This document shows, piece after piece, positions 30,601 through 41,504 of a stretch of DNA of 64,000 bases. Both the position numbers and the translations under genes were made by a program. How positions within the stretch are numbered: the stretch's first letter is position 1; every line of letters starts with the position of its first letter. The DNA lies in NCBI GenBank assembly GCA_900074725.1, contig LT598455.1, forward strand, positions 311,802 through 375,801, in the 5' to 3' direction. Source of the DNA: Lachancea dasiensis. Taxonomy: Eukaryota; Ascomycota; Saccharomycetes; Saccharomycetales; Saccharomycetaceae. Below the pieces are notes generated by a model that saw only the letters and a list, made by a program, of their open reading frames with translations, made no database searches and was not told the origin of the DNA.

Positions 30601-31150
30601 ACGCATAAAGAATTCCTTCGTCCGACAACAATACAAGGATGTCGTCCGCATCCTCTTGTGGCCACCTTTTTACAGTACAGTCCACAATGCTGAAAGGGAA
30701 TTGAAAGATCTCATTGCAAGACGTAATCTTAAGCATGTTATGGCTCACGGCAAGTAAGACGTTACGAACAGTCTTCTTCTCTCCCGAACCAGACACTTTA
30801 TCTGGATACAAATCGCCGGCGAGTAGTTCTAGATCTGAATCATCAAGGGTCTCGGGATCTTCTGCAATCAGAGACGCGCCAAACTCGTCGTGAAGCGTTT
30901 CTAGGGGTGCGAAACTACTGAGTTGCACGTCACGGACACCTAACTGGTCCTCAAACTTATAACGATCATCATTGATCCTAAATTCGGAGCAGAAGATCAC
31001 CTGCTGTGATGGTATTGTCGATTTTTCTTTGAAATATTTGCCAGGTTGATCGTATTTCGATTTCAATGTAGTTTCTGAAACGTTGAAGCACCATTGGTCA
31101 ATATCCGTTTCAATTACCTCTACTTTTTTTGAATTCGTGTCATATATCAT
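27659..31150 (-). CDS. MMS1: Mms1, DDB1-like adaptor of the Rtt101 ubiquitin ligase
   Basis: Adaptor between the cullin Rtt101 and substrate receptors such as Mms22 and Crt10, acting in replication-fork repair and non-functional rRNA decay. The 1163-residue protein is a beta-propeller-rich, DDB1/CPSF-A-like chain without simple catalytic motifs. Support comes from the acidic block PETLDDSDLELL (PETLDDSDIEAL in S. cerevisiae as I recall it), the similar HLQRINRMLIVN and TRFKGL segments, and a C terminus (KRERIDSQSDSTTQIGCWGV) that parallels the yeast one. S. cerevisiae Mms1 is longer (about 1407 aa). RHO1 and MMS1 are neighbours in S. cerevisiae too. Other DDB1-like proteins (Rse1, Cft1) fit less well. 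Confidence 0.87.
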   Translation of the reverse strand: MIYDTNSKKVEVIETDIDQWCFNVSETTLKSKYDQPGKYFKEKSTIPSQQVIFCSEFRINDDRYKFEDQLGVRDVQLSSFAPLETLHDEFGASLIAEDPETLDDSDLELLAGDLYPDKVSGSGEKKTVRNVLLAVSHNMLKITSCNEIFQFPFSIVDCTVKRWPQEDADDILVLLSDEGILYALAFDRQYHPIVLQWWRFPIVDGVPQKIFAQKSSDQFTVASDKTLKFLMFTDMFHFRLISNLNFGDGMITDASFLDNGNRNEHFMLLVALEILDKVSLCLVQWGGSSDERKEVHPLTLLNSESVTSIVPLDDSRCLAFTDNHVKLVTANQILSGEHAFETIDRSLFGERITKCFECLELLSRLQNLGSELTTYVHCTVFATSNGALCCCLCTEEGANRFLALTRFKGLFEAFPVNNNATASDSYSVVISSHGSLIQICLDLNGVHDLSKDNQIQPLENIINKRILFSGHNRGESVCYVAPSSARPRAEDRLCVFSRATISVVSHEKLIQSVSVVFSSRSFKFTSRLQVLDCAILPNKWKNQFLDAPKIQSPTFLLLDTNAENDSRLLLVELSQNFATSSVLELDDVLSSDLGKVVAVHTTEENFVQVTTQAVIVDPFDERQPFVYRTNLEGTECAFHGKQLVLWNAAIGRFLFVNDLDNITEKSFVEFKLPTEEERSIITGVIFHNNESGENIVIVISNSKAWYVRCSDIVLPIKEFTELSNLHVHYGNSSASMCLFSDMGGNLFKLESGPSNPAGMRLSKLDIELACGHPWNIRHIRNQEWILFSPRAMFLLDVTAMKTFEIFHSGSRKHATIIDLKVSGGLYFVLFSDALEIQLPSSSNYSPSTSLLKSARTVDKQYLHLQRINRMLIVNKPKKTLECLKLENGRLMTLDSRCFKEFRSLLHVVELSKETGAITLIAAGSLNRKHWSLKLIQILPFPGRLVVRELASFAMPSEPPSKVKIVSRKPDSFVMAFEEELHYFRVDSKEIHPVRSIQSLAATVLSLDASDDMTVVLTQDGLLHCECREITGGWRALEIFDTSAHGKSLSVLIISHECIAVVGELLGRPEAPGYIYFLSPANGKLVHYNDVLFADRVLDISYSWGNRELCVLLGEGTIVTLENWQNFHSISNIVGKRERIDSQSDSTTQIGCWGVDRGKLIPLW

Positions 31151-31746
31151 GGTGCATCGTTCCCCGCTAGAAATATGTGATGGGCATCATGCAATATTTG
31201 GCCCTCATTAGCATCTCCATTAGCACTGCTTATCATTTTCTTATGTACAAATTGCGTAGCTCGAAATTTAGCGTAAACAGTGATGGCCATGCTTTTACCA
31301 TTCGATGAGTTCGCCAGGAGGGACTTTTTAACTCTATGGTGCTATTGCTATTCACAGACTCTCCTCGCAATCATATCGATATGTGGTTAATAAGATCGAA
31401 GTAGTCTTTTGACTTCACAGCCGTAATATGTTGCCAGGGTCGACTTTAGTATACTAAAAGCATTGTCACTATGCTTGGCCATCCTACTACCATATTGATA
31501 CACAGTCAGTCATATCCTACATTCTAAGTGATAATTCCATCGAAATTGCTATTTGATGAGGTAGAAAAGTTCTCATTCGACTTGGAGGCGGAATCCCCAA
31601 AAATAGGCAAGTATGCTGATGAAGCCGAGGGGGGCTGTACAACACAGGTTCTTCAATCTCTATGCAAGCCTTACACGCCCATATCCCAAGTTTTTTATTA
31701 TGTCGTCTTTAAAGTCGCTTCATGGCCCAACCGGGATTTCATTAGC
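31151..31746. other. MMS1 promoter / FMP27-family 3' spacer
   Basis: About 600 bp between tandem minus-strand genes. A plus-strand frame at 31613-31882 runs antisense into the large gene and looks like chance. No other feature is evident. Confidence 0.45.
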
Positions 31747-34700
31747 CTATGGTCCTCGTCTTTCACCCTTTCGGGCCCTCTGTTCCAATGAGGGGCTCAA
31801 GCTCCGTTCTGCATCCCTACCATTCCAAACTTCACGGCCTGATTCGCTCTCTAAACCAATATCACTTTTGATTGAATCATGATCTCTCAAATCTTCAGCT
31901 TTGGTATATGAGTGATAACTCGATAATTGGCGCAATGGAGAGGTGCCTGCATCGTTATGGACTGTATGCCTCTTTAGCTTGTTGCCAAGGAAATTTCCAG
32001 CATGCTTGAAAAGGGATTTCAGTAATACTTGTTTAATCATAACCATGAGCTCCATTGATGTGATAGTTTGATTGTGAATAGTTAGGCGAGGGAACAGAAA
32101 GCCAAAATGCGTCACATTGATGAGTCTCATAGCACCTGTACCGCGATAACTAATTTTGAGCTTGAAACTGTTTACTATCATGTTCGTAATGACCATATAA
32201 TCGGAAGATCTTTTGAACATCTCATCAACATCGTGGGGATCTTCTTGAGCGTTGCGTTCTTCTCCAATCTTTCCTATTGTGAAACTCTGTTGACCAGATA
32301 ATGCACTCTCTGCACCATCTTCTAAGTCATCATCAGTGGTATAGCTCGTATTACTGTCTTGCATAAATTGTTCAACTTCTGCGGGAAAAGCCCATTGAAT
32401 GATTTTCGTCAAAGTTTCTTGCTCGACATTAACATCTAGGCCACGAAAATTGGTCACGGCCTTTCTTATCACTTTCATACCTCCAATTGGTTTTTCAATA
32501 TCCCACTCAAGAACAATGAGTGGTTTACTGTCTTCAGCCTGCCATTTTTTCTTTTCTTTAGGCTCAGACGGTCCGAGCAAATGATGGAAAAGTACGTCAC
32601 GGTCCAAGTTGAAGATTTGTGCCATTCCTATCACTACTTTGTTACTGTTGTAGCCATAAGAGGATTCTACGCGTTGGAAATATGATTTTGCTAGGGCCAC
32701 ATCCAAAAATGGGGTCCCATCATCGTGTAACATATGGATGATGATCTCTTTAGCCTCCAGGTCCCACAAAACTTTTTGATCTTCCGCAGCATGTTCCTGG
32801 CTTCCCATATTGAGCACTTTCATCAAAATGTATAAGCTTATGAGAGATTCGTACTTGTTCTTCCGGATGACACGTAAATCATCAAGTCCATCGGCCTCAA
32901 GGATATTCCTTCTAAAAGCGAGCTCTTTTTCTAGATGATTCAAGGCAACTACCTTCAGCTGCAACTCAATAACAACTTTCTTTAAAGGCGCGAGATTAGT
33001 TGTGTCATAACGTAACATCAGCTTTTCGATTTCCTTACGTAAGTGAGCACTCTTGGGTTCAACGTAAACCAAAAGGTGCGCAACAACGTCATAAAGAGCC
33101 AAATACTGCCTAGAATTCGAGCTAACAATAGTTCTTGGAAGTTGGCATATCATTTTATTCTTTAAATTTGGCTCTCTTACCCCTGCGATATTCGCAAAGG
33201 AGAACATCCTATCAAATCTGAAAATAGCGGATAGATCTTGAATCAGGGCATCTTTTTCCAATGGGGCAGGATTGAAACATAGCTCGATTCCTGGCCAAGG
33301 CTGCCAGTTTCTCTCACTCGATTGGTCATAGCCATCTTCACTGAAAAAAACATCGTGGTAATCACTGAAATTGTCCCTATGGAACACGAATACATTCGCC
33401 TTCAATAGAGCAACGCTGTACCGATTCATGAAAATGTCTGAGTTGTATTGGTTTTGGGTGACATTCGTGTCAAATCCTACAGTCTTTAACTTGATGCTAG
33501 GCGCAGTAATTAAGGTGCACACATCTGGCTTGCTGGTGGTAGTTAGCTGGATTTGAGGTGCCACAAACTGGACAAGATGATTGTCGCGTGTTGTGAAGTT
33601 GAAATCAACATTCAAGCTTCTCAATCCTTCTTCGAAGACTTCTAAAATGTTTTCCCTTGCATCTAAACTCTTCACTGTTTCACTCTGTAACATATCGGTA
33701 GAATTAGAAGCTGCATCTGATATCGAATCATGTTTTTCATTGCTCTGTTTTTTCGATTCTTCTTCAGGGTCAAAAACCTTTCGAACAGCCTTATGATTGC
33801 AAATATATGCAAGCTCCCTATTGTAGTCCAGGAGATGGATATAACTGTAGACAGCATCTCTATTGACATCGTTCCACTTCATGAACATTGAGAAAATGAA
33901 GAAACGATGCTCAAATGAGTTGGAAAATGACTTTCTGGTGAGCCACTCATACTCTGCGCAATCATTTATTTTTCCTCTTTCAGATGCAGACGAACATTCA
34001 GGCTCACTAATCTCATCTTCGTCTTGATGCCCATTTTCATACTTCTCGTACTCATTGAAGTCGTCAAGAACTTTCCTAACCTGCTCGATTGCTGCCTCTA
34101 CTTTACGCTGCTTTAGCTCCAGAAAATGTACCTTTTCCTTGTCGTTTCGCACATTTACCTCATCAATTTCGTTTGTCACCTCAGATAGTTTCGTCTGTAG
34201 GGTTAGGAGACGAGTTTCGATCAAATTCAAAGGGGTCTTGACACTAGTCTTCAAAGTGCAATCATGATAGTCGGCATTGTCAAAGGGCTCTATTTTCTCA
34301 CAACTTTCGAAGTCAACTTGATACTTGTCTCCATAACTGGAATGTTTTTTGTAGACAAATTTGGGGGCGTAGACCAAAGAATTGATGTGAACTTCATAGC
34401 TGCGATCCTGTATGGAGTCCAAAAATACCTCTTTGTAATCTGTTGGGTCAAACCATGTCATGTCATTATCGAAAACATCAAAATATGACTCCTTACTATC
34501 CTCTAAACTTTGAGCCTCTGCAAACTGCGCTTGTACCGTTCTGACGTCAATACCGATATTAGAGACGTAGCCTTCATTAAATGCGAGTTTCGAAATACGC
34601 TTGGTGGTCCTGAGCTCGTGCTTATATTCGTGAAGAACTTCTTTACGTTGGTGGAGGTCCATCATAAAATGTTCGGACTTCGCCTTTAAACCCACAAAAT

Positions 34701-37700
34701 TGGTGCTATGCTTCTGGGACTTGCTCATATTTTCATCCGGATCAAATAATTCATGGATATGACTAATGAAGAGTGGGGCGACATCGGCATGATATGATAT
34801 GGTATACAGATGAACGCCAAACTTTGGACTCATGGCATTCATCCCAAACAATGGTCCCCTTCTGACTGGTAGATTGCCGGAAAATGTGTGCCACCACCCG
34901 AAAAATATCTTGAAGACACCAGGTGTTAGCTGCAAAACATTATAAGCCTTAGGATTGCTAGATAGAAGTGTGAAAGACAAGTGAATGAATTCGCTCCGAA
35001 AACCTTTATAGGAGTCGTGAGTCTCGAGGTCTTCGATGACCACGGGATTACACAACCGAGTGTTCCAATGAGATTGTGACTCAAAAGTTCTTTTCTTAGA
35101 ATCATGTTTTATGCGCTCGAAGACGATACCGACATTCAATGTGATTCCACCTGTCAACCTTATTGCAGTTTTTTCGAAATAGGAGCCTGCCATGACGCGA
35201 ATATTGTGAGCATCCATATTAACTTTTGGTAAATCTATGAGGTTGTAGTAGAATGCAAATTGCTGGAGGTTAGTATTATCATGGCTAGGAAAGAAAAAGC
35301 AATCACTGCTGCTTCTCGACCAAGACAGCAGAGGCTTGGCAAAAAAGTTGGGAATCGAAAAGAACACCTCCTCCGAATTTAACGACAAAAATTTCTTAGG
35401 ATCATCTGCAATGTTGCAGCCAACGTTCAAATTACCCTTCAATCCAACAACAAAACCAGCTGCCTCACCGCCCATATTATAAGGGCTTCTTCCGCCCTTA
35501 AGCGCCACATTCAACTGACCATTGTTATTCCATCGAATCGAAATTCTTGCATGAAAAATTTCACGCACCTTATCCCAAAAGCCAAGCTTTGGAGATGGAT
35601 CAATAGGCGGCTTTGAGAAATTGTCGAAGCATTGCATTACTTGCTGAATCGCAGGAGAATAAGATCCATTCCATGTAACAAACGTTGTTTCTTCGGAATT
35701 CAGTTCCAGGTTCAGTTTGGTGTATGTTTTGATGGCCGTTAAAGTTCTTGGAACAAGCAGAGAGTAGAGCCTGTCGTCATTTTCTAGGGTGGCTGAAGGC
35801 ACAAGTGGGACGAAAAGTGTCCGCAGCTCTCTATCTGACCTTATTTTGTCCTCAGATATTATGATATCACCGTGTAATCTAACCGGCCTTTCGCAGCCTA
35901 ATTCTTGTTGACGGGAGGTTAAATCTGGAAGATATACGAACGGCAAAGGATAGTCTCGCAGGTGACATCTTATTTCTCTGAACTCGGCATTTAGGTGCAT
36001 AGGCACGAGTATCGAATACTCTGTATCTTTCGGAACACCCTTACCTACGTCGTGAATGAAGGCTTGGTAGTTTTGTATTCCAAAATGAGGCTGTGCTATT
36101 GTCACATTCGCATCTTCGATAATTAAATTCATCAAAGGAGGTGAAGAAACAAAAGCTAAAATTTTCTTATTTATTCCATTAGGGAAGCACTCGGGATCAA
36201 CTTTCCCCCAAACGTACTCGAAATTTCTTTGAAATTCAATCTGTTCTCTTTTTTTGAAGGCTTGGATTCTTCGAATCCATGACGCTGAGATTTGTTCCTG
36301 TAGCCTGTGGTACTCTTCAATGTGCACTTCTGCGTCTTCTGCGTAATGATAATGGTCTTGATTCATACTTTCGGATCGGCTGATCTCAGGAACGCTATTC
36401 CTTCTCATTCTGTGAAGTTCATTTGATTTTCGATCACCTAAATGATGTTTCTCAGGGCCCAAGAAAGTCGTCTCGGTCCTCTTCATGTTGTTATGTCTTT
36501 CAAGTAGTTCTTTGGCCAAAGCTTTTTCAAAAACATCGTATTTCTCAAGTCGAGATCTTTGCTCATCCAGACCTACTTGAAATATCATGGCAAGCTGCGA
36601 TTCAAAAGCATCATCCTCCACGCCAAATACCCACCTCCTTGACTTCAAATTTATTCCCGGTAGACAAATCGGGCTGGATACCTTTGGATACATTACACAC
36701 TCAGTACTCGATGTTTTTAAGGAATAAAGCATTTGCTTTATGCTTTTCGCGGTAGTAGAGATGTTATCAAAAATTTGGTACATTTCAAAACCGTGGGGAA
36801 TATTGAAGTTCAATGTATCGTTATAAAGAAGCACTGATGGCTCTTGCGTTTCCTTAGTTGGATTCAAAATTTGACTTGAGATCCTTTTAATATTACCTTC
36901 TGCCCTAAAGTTAACACACGTTATCATTCTGACCCAGGAATTTGGTACTTGTGGCGATTCGACACAAAATCGGAGAAAATGACCTTGTGTTTTGATATCA
37001 TAAATGTTAGAGAAAGCCATTGTGGTTCTAAAAACGTCTAGTCTGGTCTTGACGCCATTTGGTAGAATAATGACGGTGCTTAGAGATTTCGAATTCAGTT
37101 CAAATTGTAGCAGTTCCAAAAGCTCCTTTTTGAGCAACCGTGCCAAAAATCCCCTCTGTTTTTTTTTAGTATATTGAGCAGACAAATGCTCTTTAGCCTT
37201 TGATTCACGCCTATGCCTATTAACGTCTCTGGTGAATGTCTCTTTGAAGGTATGAGCTGCAGAAAGGACAAGGAATACTGACATAAGTGATATCATGGCC
37301 TCACATTCACCGGTGCTGATAGATACTATGATCTTTGAGCTCGCCTTCTCTCCCTGATCTATTGAAGGGCAGTCAGGAAAGAGAGATACATCAAGAATTG
37401 GTAGCTTAAACACCGTCTTAGCGTGCAGTGTTTGCCTTTCAGTTCTTTTCTCTGAGTACAACGTAGTCAGCATATCAAACACAGAGCAGCGGAAGAGCCA
37501 TACGTGATCTTTTTCAGGAGACAAGCTAGAGGCGCTGTCTTCTAAACCAAATTCATCGTAAGAGAAAGCTTTCGTGGAATTTAATAAAGTTGAAGCGTCT
37601 GAATTTTGGTCATCGCTCATACGCGGTTGTTCGTTAGAGCCCACCAAAGATATTTGAATTTTCTCAATACTGTGAGACAACTTTCTAAGTTCTCCGTCTA

Positions 37701-39687
37701 CTAGGTCTTCTGCACTTTGAGCTTTCAAATTAGCAAAGATGTCCTTCGACATAAAAACAGATCGTGCACCAACAGTGACCTTTAGTCCTTGAATGTTTGC
37801 GCGTAAGCCGTCAAAAAAAGGCGGGAGGTTTTCAAACAACTGCTCTTTGGGACAGACCTCCGTCTGTTTCATAGAAATACCTTTTAATACACTTTCCTGT
37901 TTTTTGAATTCCAAAAATTCCGAGAACTTCTTGTACAAATTCTCAAACTGTTCCTCTTCAACTAACAGCATCTTGGAATTCGCTTTTCGGAAGATGTTGT
38001 TGAGCGACATTAGGGTAGAAAGCTCAGAGAGGTCCAGCTCACAAACATCAACACCGGCGTAACAGTTCACCCTTATGTTCGGCACCAAATGCGCCATACT
38101 TGCCACCGATATGTTGCTGATGGTCAAAATTTTGTGAATGTATTTTTTAAGTTTGTTGTGGTAATTGAAGTTGTAATTCATGATTTCCAAAGTATTCTTA
38201 AGATTATAATGTACTTGCCCTTTGCCACTGTTGCCGCCAACTATGAATTTGTCAGCTTTTGTTATAACTGACAGAATTGAACACTTTTGGACGAGAAGTT
38301 CGCTACCGTCGCTGACAAGTAGAGTGGGGTCTTCAATAGTGATCTTGGATTCCACTAAGGGTAGAATATGTTGGAAGTATGTGAATATCGCCTGCTTTTT
38401 CTCCAACGTTTTGGCACACGTTGGTTTTTCTACTTGGGTTTCTTGCAATAGTAGCTGAAAGACCTTCATATGATCCTTGAAAGATTTCAGAAATGAATAT
38501 TGAGCAATCTCGAAATCTACAATAGGTGAGGAAACATGCCCCACAAGCTTGGCCACGGTCTCGACCGGCTCTTCGAAGTTCTCTTCAATTAGTCTCAAAG
38601 AAAACAAATTGGTGTCACCATAAATAGCAATACTTGGAATTTCGCAGAACTGGTAACATTCCAAATCTGTGAAAGCTTGATTGATTTTGAAAGCTATTGA
38701 TGAAAGGGTACATTTAATATTCAAGGGAAATTCATCAGGCGAAAAGTTCAATTTGAAACCAGGGGCAGTTTCGTCTAGCTTATTCAAAACAAGTGTCAAG
38801 TTCGACGTGGAAATTTCAAATTTTAATAGCTTTCCTGTGTCAGTCAATGCCGGGTGCCTTGTGAACGGGATGTTACTCACTGTAAAGTTGTCAGCAACAA
38901 AAGAGACCTTTTTAACCATCGCTACTGCATCGCTGATCTTGAGAAGATGATATTTGATGTACTGAATGCACATTGCGGTCTCTGAATTCGGAGAACCATC
39001 CACCGCGAAATCAAAAATTTCATCATTTCCTTCGTCTTCAGACTTCTGTGATTTCTTGACAGACTCTAGGTACGCTTGCAGTTGCTCATAAGATACAGAT
39101 ACGCCCCTAACTTTGATGTCGCTGACAAGGTCTTCTAGCGGCACAACAGGCCTCTGGAAATTGAGCTTCCCTGAAAGCTCAAAGAAAATGCCACTGCACT
39201 TCGCCACGTCGCCCATAGCAGCGTCTTTGACTAAGATGGATACTTCAAGACGTTCGTCATCGAACATCAGGGTCATCGTAACGTTTTCGACTGTTACCCC
39301 ATCGATCTCCATGTTTTCCAGCACAACAGTATACCGTCGGAAAACACGGACGAAGCGGATCAGGAGCCATTGCGCCCACCTTGGAATGCTGAGGTAATTC
39401 TTCGGGCTCTCTTGCGAGCTTTTGGCCGAGCTCTTTATCTGCTCTTCCTGCGGCCAGTTCAAGGTCATTCCATGGATAACTAGGCCGCGATTCCGAAAGG
39501 AGTAGTAGACGAAGCGAATGCTAAGAAAATCGCGAAACCTGATGGATCGAACCCGAAGTCTGAGTGGGTCGATTATGCCAACGGATACGCCCAGCAGCTT
39601 GAATACCGCCCAGTGCACTACATACCATATGAGGAGCACCTGCGCCACCAACCAAATGAAGTTTTTCGACTCCAATAGAGCACTCAT
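31747..39687 (-). CDS. FMP27: Giant bridge-like lipid transfer protein, Fmp27/Ypr117w (Hobbit) family
   Basis: 2646 residues, matching S. cerevisiae Fmp27 (2628) better than its paralogue Ypr117w (about 2489). Proteins of this family (Hobbit, BLTP2) form a long hydrophobic groove of repeating beta-groove units that bridges the ER to other membranes at contact sites. An N-terminal membrane segment (FIWLVAQVLLIWYVVHWAVF, about 10-29) anchors it. The family-defining GFWDK block (KLGFWDKVREIFHARISIRW) lies near residue 1365 and a WPPW-type block (RNWQPWPGIELCFNP) near 2130. A coiled-coil stretch (ETRLLTLQTKLSEVTNEIDE) and Ser-rich acidic insertions follow. The C terminus is charged. One gene here would stand for both S. 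cerevisiae paralogues. It sits between MMS1 and TIF3, which are adjacent in S. cerevisiae. Confidence 0.9.
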   Translation of the reverse strand: MSALLESKNFIWLVAQVLLIWYVVHWAVFKLLGVSVGIIDPLRLRVRSIRFRDFLSIRFVYYSFRNRGLVIHGMTLNWPQEEQIKSSAKSSQESPKNYLSIPRWAQWLLIRFVRVFRRYTVVLENMEIDGVTVENVTMTLMFDDERLEVSILVKDAAMGDVAKCSGIFFELSGKLNFQRPVVPLEDLVSDIKVRGVSVSYEQLQAYLESVKKSQKSEDEGNDEIFDFAVDGSPNSETAMCIQYIKYHLLKISDAVAMVKKVSFVADNFTVSNIPFTRHPALTDTGKLLKFEISTSNLTLVLNKLDETAPGFKLNFSPDEFPLNIKCTLSSIAFKINQAFTDLECYQFCEIPSIAIYGDTNLFSLRLIEENFEEPVETVAKLVGHVSSPIVDFEIAQYSFLKSFKDHMKVFQLLLQETQVEKPTCAKTLEKKQAIFTYFQHILPLVESKITIEDPTLLVSDGSELLVQKCSILSVITKADKFIVGGNSGKGQVHYNLKNTLEIMNYNFNYHNKLKKYIHKILTISNISVASMAHLVPNIRVNCYAGVDVCELDLSELSTLMSLNNIFRKANSKMLLVEEEQFENLYKKFSEFLEFKKQESVLKGISMKQTEVCPKEQLFENLPPFFDGLRANIQGLKVTVGARSVFMSKDIFANLKAQSAEDLVDGELRKLSHSIEKIQISLVGSNEQPRMSDDQNSDASTLLNSTKAFSYDEFGLEDSASSLSPEKDHVWLFRCSVFDMLTTLYSEKRTERQTLHAKTVFKLPILDVSLFPDCPSIDQGEKASSKIIVSISTGECEAMISLMSVFLVLSAAHTFKETFTRDVNRHRRESKAKEHLSAQYTKKKQRGFLARLLKKELLELLQFELNSKSLSTVIILPNGVKTRLDVFRTTMAFSNIYDIKTQGHFLRFCVESPQVPNSWVRMITCVNFRAEGNIKRISSQILNPTKETQEPSVLLYNDTLNFNIPHGFEMYQIFDNISTTAKSIKQMLYSLKTSSTECVMYPKVSSPICLPGINLKSRRWVFGVEDDAFESQLAMIFQVGLDEQRSRLEKYDVFEKALAKELLERHNNMKRTETTFLGPEKHHLGDRKSNELHRMRRNSVPEISRSESMNQDHYHYAEDAEVHIEEYHRLQEQISASWIRRIQAFKKREQIEFQRNFEYVWGKVDPECFPNGINKKILAFVSSPPLMNLIIEDANVTIAQPHFGIQNYQAFIHDVGKGVPKDTEYSILVPMHLNAEFREIRCHLRDYPLPFVYLPDLTSRQQELGCERPVRLHGDIIISEDKIRSDRELRTLFVPLVPSATLENDDRLYSLLVPRTLTAIKTYTKLNLELNSEETTFVTWNGSYSPAIQQVMQCFDNFSKPPIDPSPKLGFWDKVREIFHARISIRWNNNGQLNVALKGGRSPYNMGGEAAGFVVGLKGNLNVGCNIADDPKKFLSLNSEEVFFSIPNFFAKPLLSWSRSSSDCFFFPSHDNTNLQQFAFYYNLIDLPKVNMDAHNIRVMAGSYFEKTAIRLTGGITLNVGIVFERIKHDSKKRTFESQSHWNTRLCNPVVIEDLETHDSYKGFRSEFIHLSFTLLSSNPKAYNVLQLTPGVFKIFFGWWHTFSGNLPVRRGPLFGMNAMSPKFGVHLYTISYHADVAPLFISHIHELFDPDENMSKSQKHSTNFVGLKAKSEHFMMDLHQRKEVLHEYKHELRTTKRISKLAFNEGYVSNIGIDVRTVQAQFAEAQSLEDSKESYFDVFDNDMTWFDPTDYKEVFLDSIQDRSYEVHINSLVYAPKFVYKKHSSYGDKYQVDFESCEKIEPFDNADYHDCTLKTSVKTPLNLIETRLLTLQTKLSEVTNEIDEVNVRNDKEKVHFLELKQRKVEAAIEQVRKVLDDFNEYEKYENGHQDEDEISEPECSSASERGKINDCAEYEWLTRKSFSNSFEHRFFIFSMFMKWNDVNRDAVYSYIHLLDYNRELAYICNHKAVRKVFDPEEESKKQSNEKHDSISDAASNSTDMLQSETVKSLDARENILEVFEEGLRSLNVDFNFTTRDNHLVQFVAPQIQLTTTSKPDVCTLITAPSIKLKTVGFDTNVTQNQYNSDIFMNRYSVALLKANVFVFHRDNFSDYHDVFFSEDGYDQSSERNWQPWPGIELCFNPAPLEKDALIQDLSAIFRFDRMFSFANIAGVREPNLKNKMICQLPRTIVSSNSRQYLALYDVVAHLLVYVEPKSAHLRKEIEKLMLRYDTTNLAPLKKVVIELQLKVVALNHLEKELAFRRNILEADGLDDLRVIRKNKYESLISLYILMKVLNMGSQEHAAEDQKVLWDLEAKEIIIHMLHDDGTPFLDVALAKSYFQRVESSYGYNSNKVVIGMAQIFNLDRDVLFHHLLGPSEPKEKKKWQAEDSKPLIVLEWDIEKPIGGMKVIRKAVTNFRGLDVNVEQETLTKIIQWAFPAEVEQFMQDSNTSYTTDDDLEDGAESALSGQQSFTIGKIGEERNAQEDPHDVDEMFKRSSDYMVITNMIVNSFKLKISYRGTGAMRLINVTHFGFLFPRLTIHNQTITSMELMVMIKQVLLKSLFKHAGNFLGNKLKRHTVHNDAGTSPLRQLSSYHSYTKAEDLRDHDSIKSDIGLESESGREVWNGRDAERSLSPSLEQRARKGERRGP

Positions 39688-41504
39688 CTAGCACAATGAG
39701 GAGCAAATTTCAAGCAAAAACGCTTGAAAGATAGTAGCCTAATAAAACAAATTCAGAATAGCTAGCCAAGCCCACTGAAAAGAACTTGAGCTTTTCAAAC
39801 AACAAGAACAATATCCGATACTGTGGGCATGAAAAACCAGTTGCCTTCTATCCTTCTGCTATTCATGTCTAAGAATATCGATTGTCTGCGCAAGGTACAC
39901 AATCGTGGAATGCATTTTCCGACGATTTGCCGTTATCGCGTAGTACGGCATATATGGAAAATAGCAATTGTTTAGCGGTGTCAGGAAATCCCTTTTCAGG
40001 TAAGCTTCGGGTAGTGATCTGTTTACATCTTGGAAGGACAGCGAGTGACACTAAAGCGATCTTAGTTAGGGCATTATGTTTTCGCAACTGTGAAGTTCAA
40101 AAATTGCACAGCGGTGTGCGGGTGCTGAATGGCTGAGGATGTCATGTACCGCTCATCCCCTGCGGGCCCTTGCCTAAAAAGTCCGAAAGAATGTTTTTCT
40201 TGGCACGCATCTTGCTCTCTTGGGCGGTGTTTGGAACAACAAGGTGGTAGGATGTCCCGGCATGCGAAATCCAGTGAAAATAATACGCCGGAGTCTGGTC
40301 GGCGAGCGTGGGGTGTCACTTGTAGGAAGGCGGGTCAGGTCAAGTCAACGTCTTATTTGCAGTCGATCTGGATGTTAATCACGATTCCGGTTTTGGATCC
40401 CTCGTGCTGCTTTGGGGTAGCCAGCCAAAGAAAAAGATGTACGTGACGGCAGACCCGTTTTTGAGGAATCTTGTTTCCCAGCTCTTCTTGCCGTAGCTCG
40501 GTCCGCTGAAATTGGTGAATGAGGCTAATCACACTCCTTTTCGCGTGGCTTTCGGATAGCTGTCTCTACGGCTGGTCTCATCTTGAAGCCAACCCTCGAT
40601 TTTCTTTCTAAAATTGGATCAGACCCCCGCTAAGGGCCTTATACTGTCATCTTGAGATTTCCGATGTTCAAGCGACACACTTTTCAGTGGTGCCATTGAA
40701 GTACAAAGTGATACATGGGCGAGGAAACGGACGGCGCGAAAAGCCAGTTAGACGACAGACACAGCTTCCTAGTAGACCCGGACACATACTGCTGTGGCGA
40801 TAGTCGAGAAAAACCGGAATTCTGGCCGGCTACTATATCGCTGTGTGGCGGGCAGTGTAGCTAAAGAACCCTCTGACGACGAGCACGTTGGAACGTTGGC
40901 CACACCCTGGTGCTAATGAACAAGCTGGACACCACCTCACTACGGCGTTTAGTTGGAAAGATTACCTTAAAACTACCCAAACATCACTCTTTGAACAGAT
41001 TGGTAACCGGAAGCATCTGAAAACTCCTCGTGGCCGCAAAAACAATTAATATGAAAAAACAACCCAGCACGATCTATCACACATCGCACATCCCAAAACA
41101 CCTACGAGAGCTCTCTACAGTTCTAATTCAGTCGCATTTCAAGTTCACGCTTGTCGGAAATTATGTACCTGCCTCACCAATCACCAGTTACAAAAGGATT
41201 ACCGAAATACCAAACACCAGCCAAATTTGTTCCGCTTACCTTGGTCCGTACCCAACAAAAAGCCGGCTTCTCGGCGCTTGGCGAATCACTCAGTGTTCCC
41301 ATTTCGTGATAGTTCGAGCTCCACGGACGGGAATTTCCTGTCATTTTCATGCTGGCTTTCTACTTTGATACGTGAAAATTTTTTATATGAAAAGGTCACT
41401 GAGATGAGCTCTTCAATCACCCAAGAGAGACGCTTTCACTGAACCATCAGGAAGGCTTCTGTCAGCTTCAGTTACTGTTGAATTATTCTAAAAGCACTGG
41501 CAAG
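39688..41504. other. FMP27-TIF3 divergent spacer (1.8 kb)
   Basis: No gene recognised. An ATG frame of 105 codons at 40129-40446 and a GTG frame of 112 codons at 41030-41368 resemble nothing and lack distinctive composition. The last 150 bp carry RRPE- and PAC-like motifs for TIF3. The middle is moderately GC-rich. Confidence 0.45.
41373..41410 (+). promoter_or_regulatory. RRPE-like and PAC-like elements for TIF3
   Basis: TGAAAATTTT (41373-41382) resembles RRPE and GAGATGAGCT (41401-41410) contains the PAC core GATGAGCT. They are 95-130 bp before the TIF3 start. The RRPE match is imperfect. Confidence 0.5.

Noticed and set aside
27438-31150. Frameshift hypothesis joining MMS1 with the downstream 75-codon frame
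   Set aside because: The MMS1 C terminus as annotated already parallels the end of the S. cerevisiae protein, so no continuation is needed.
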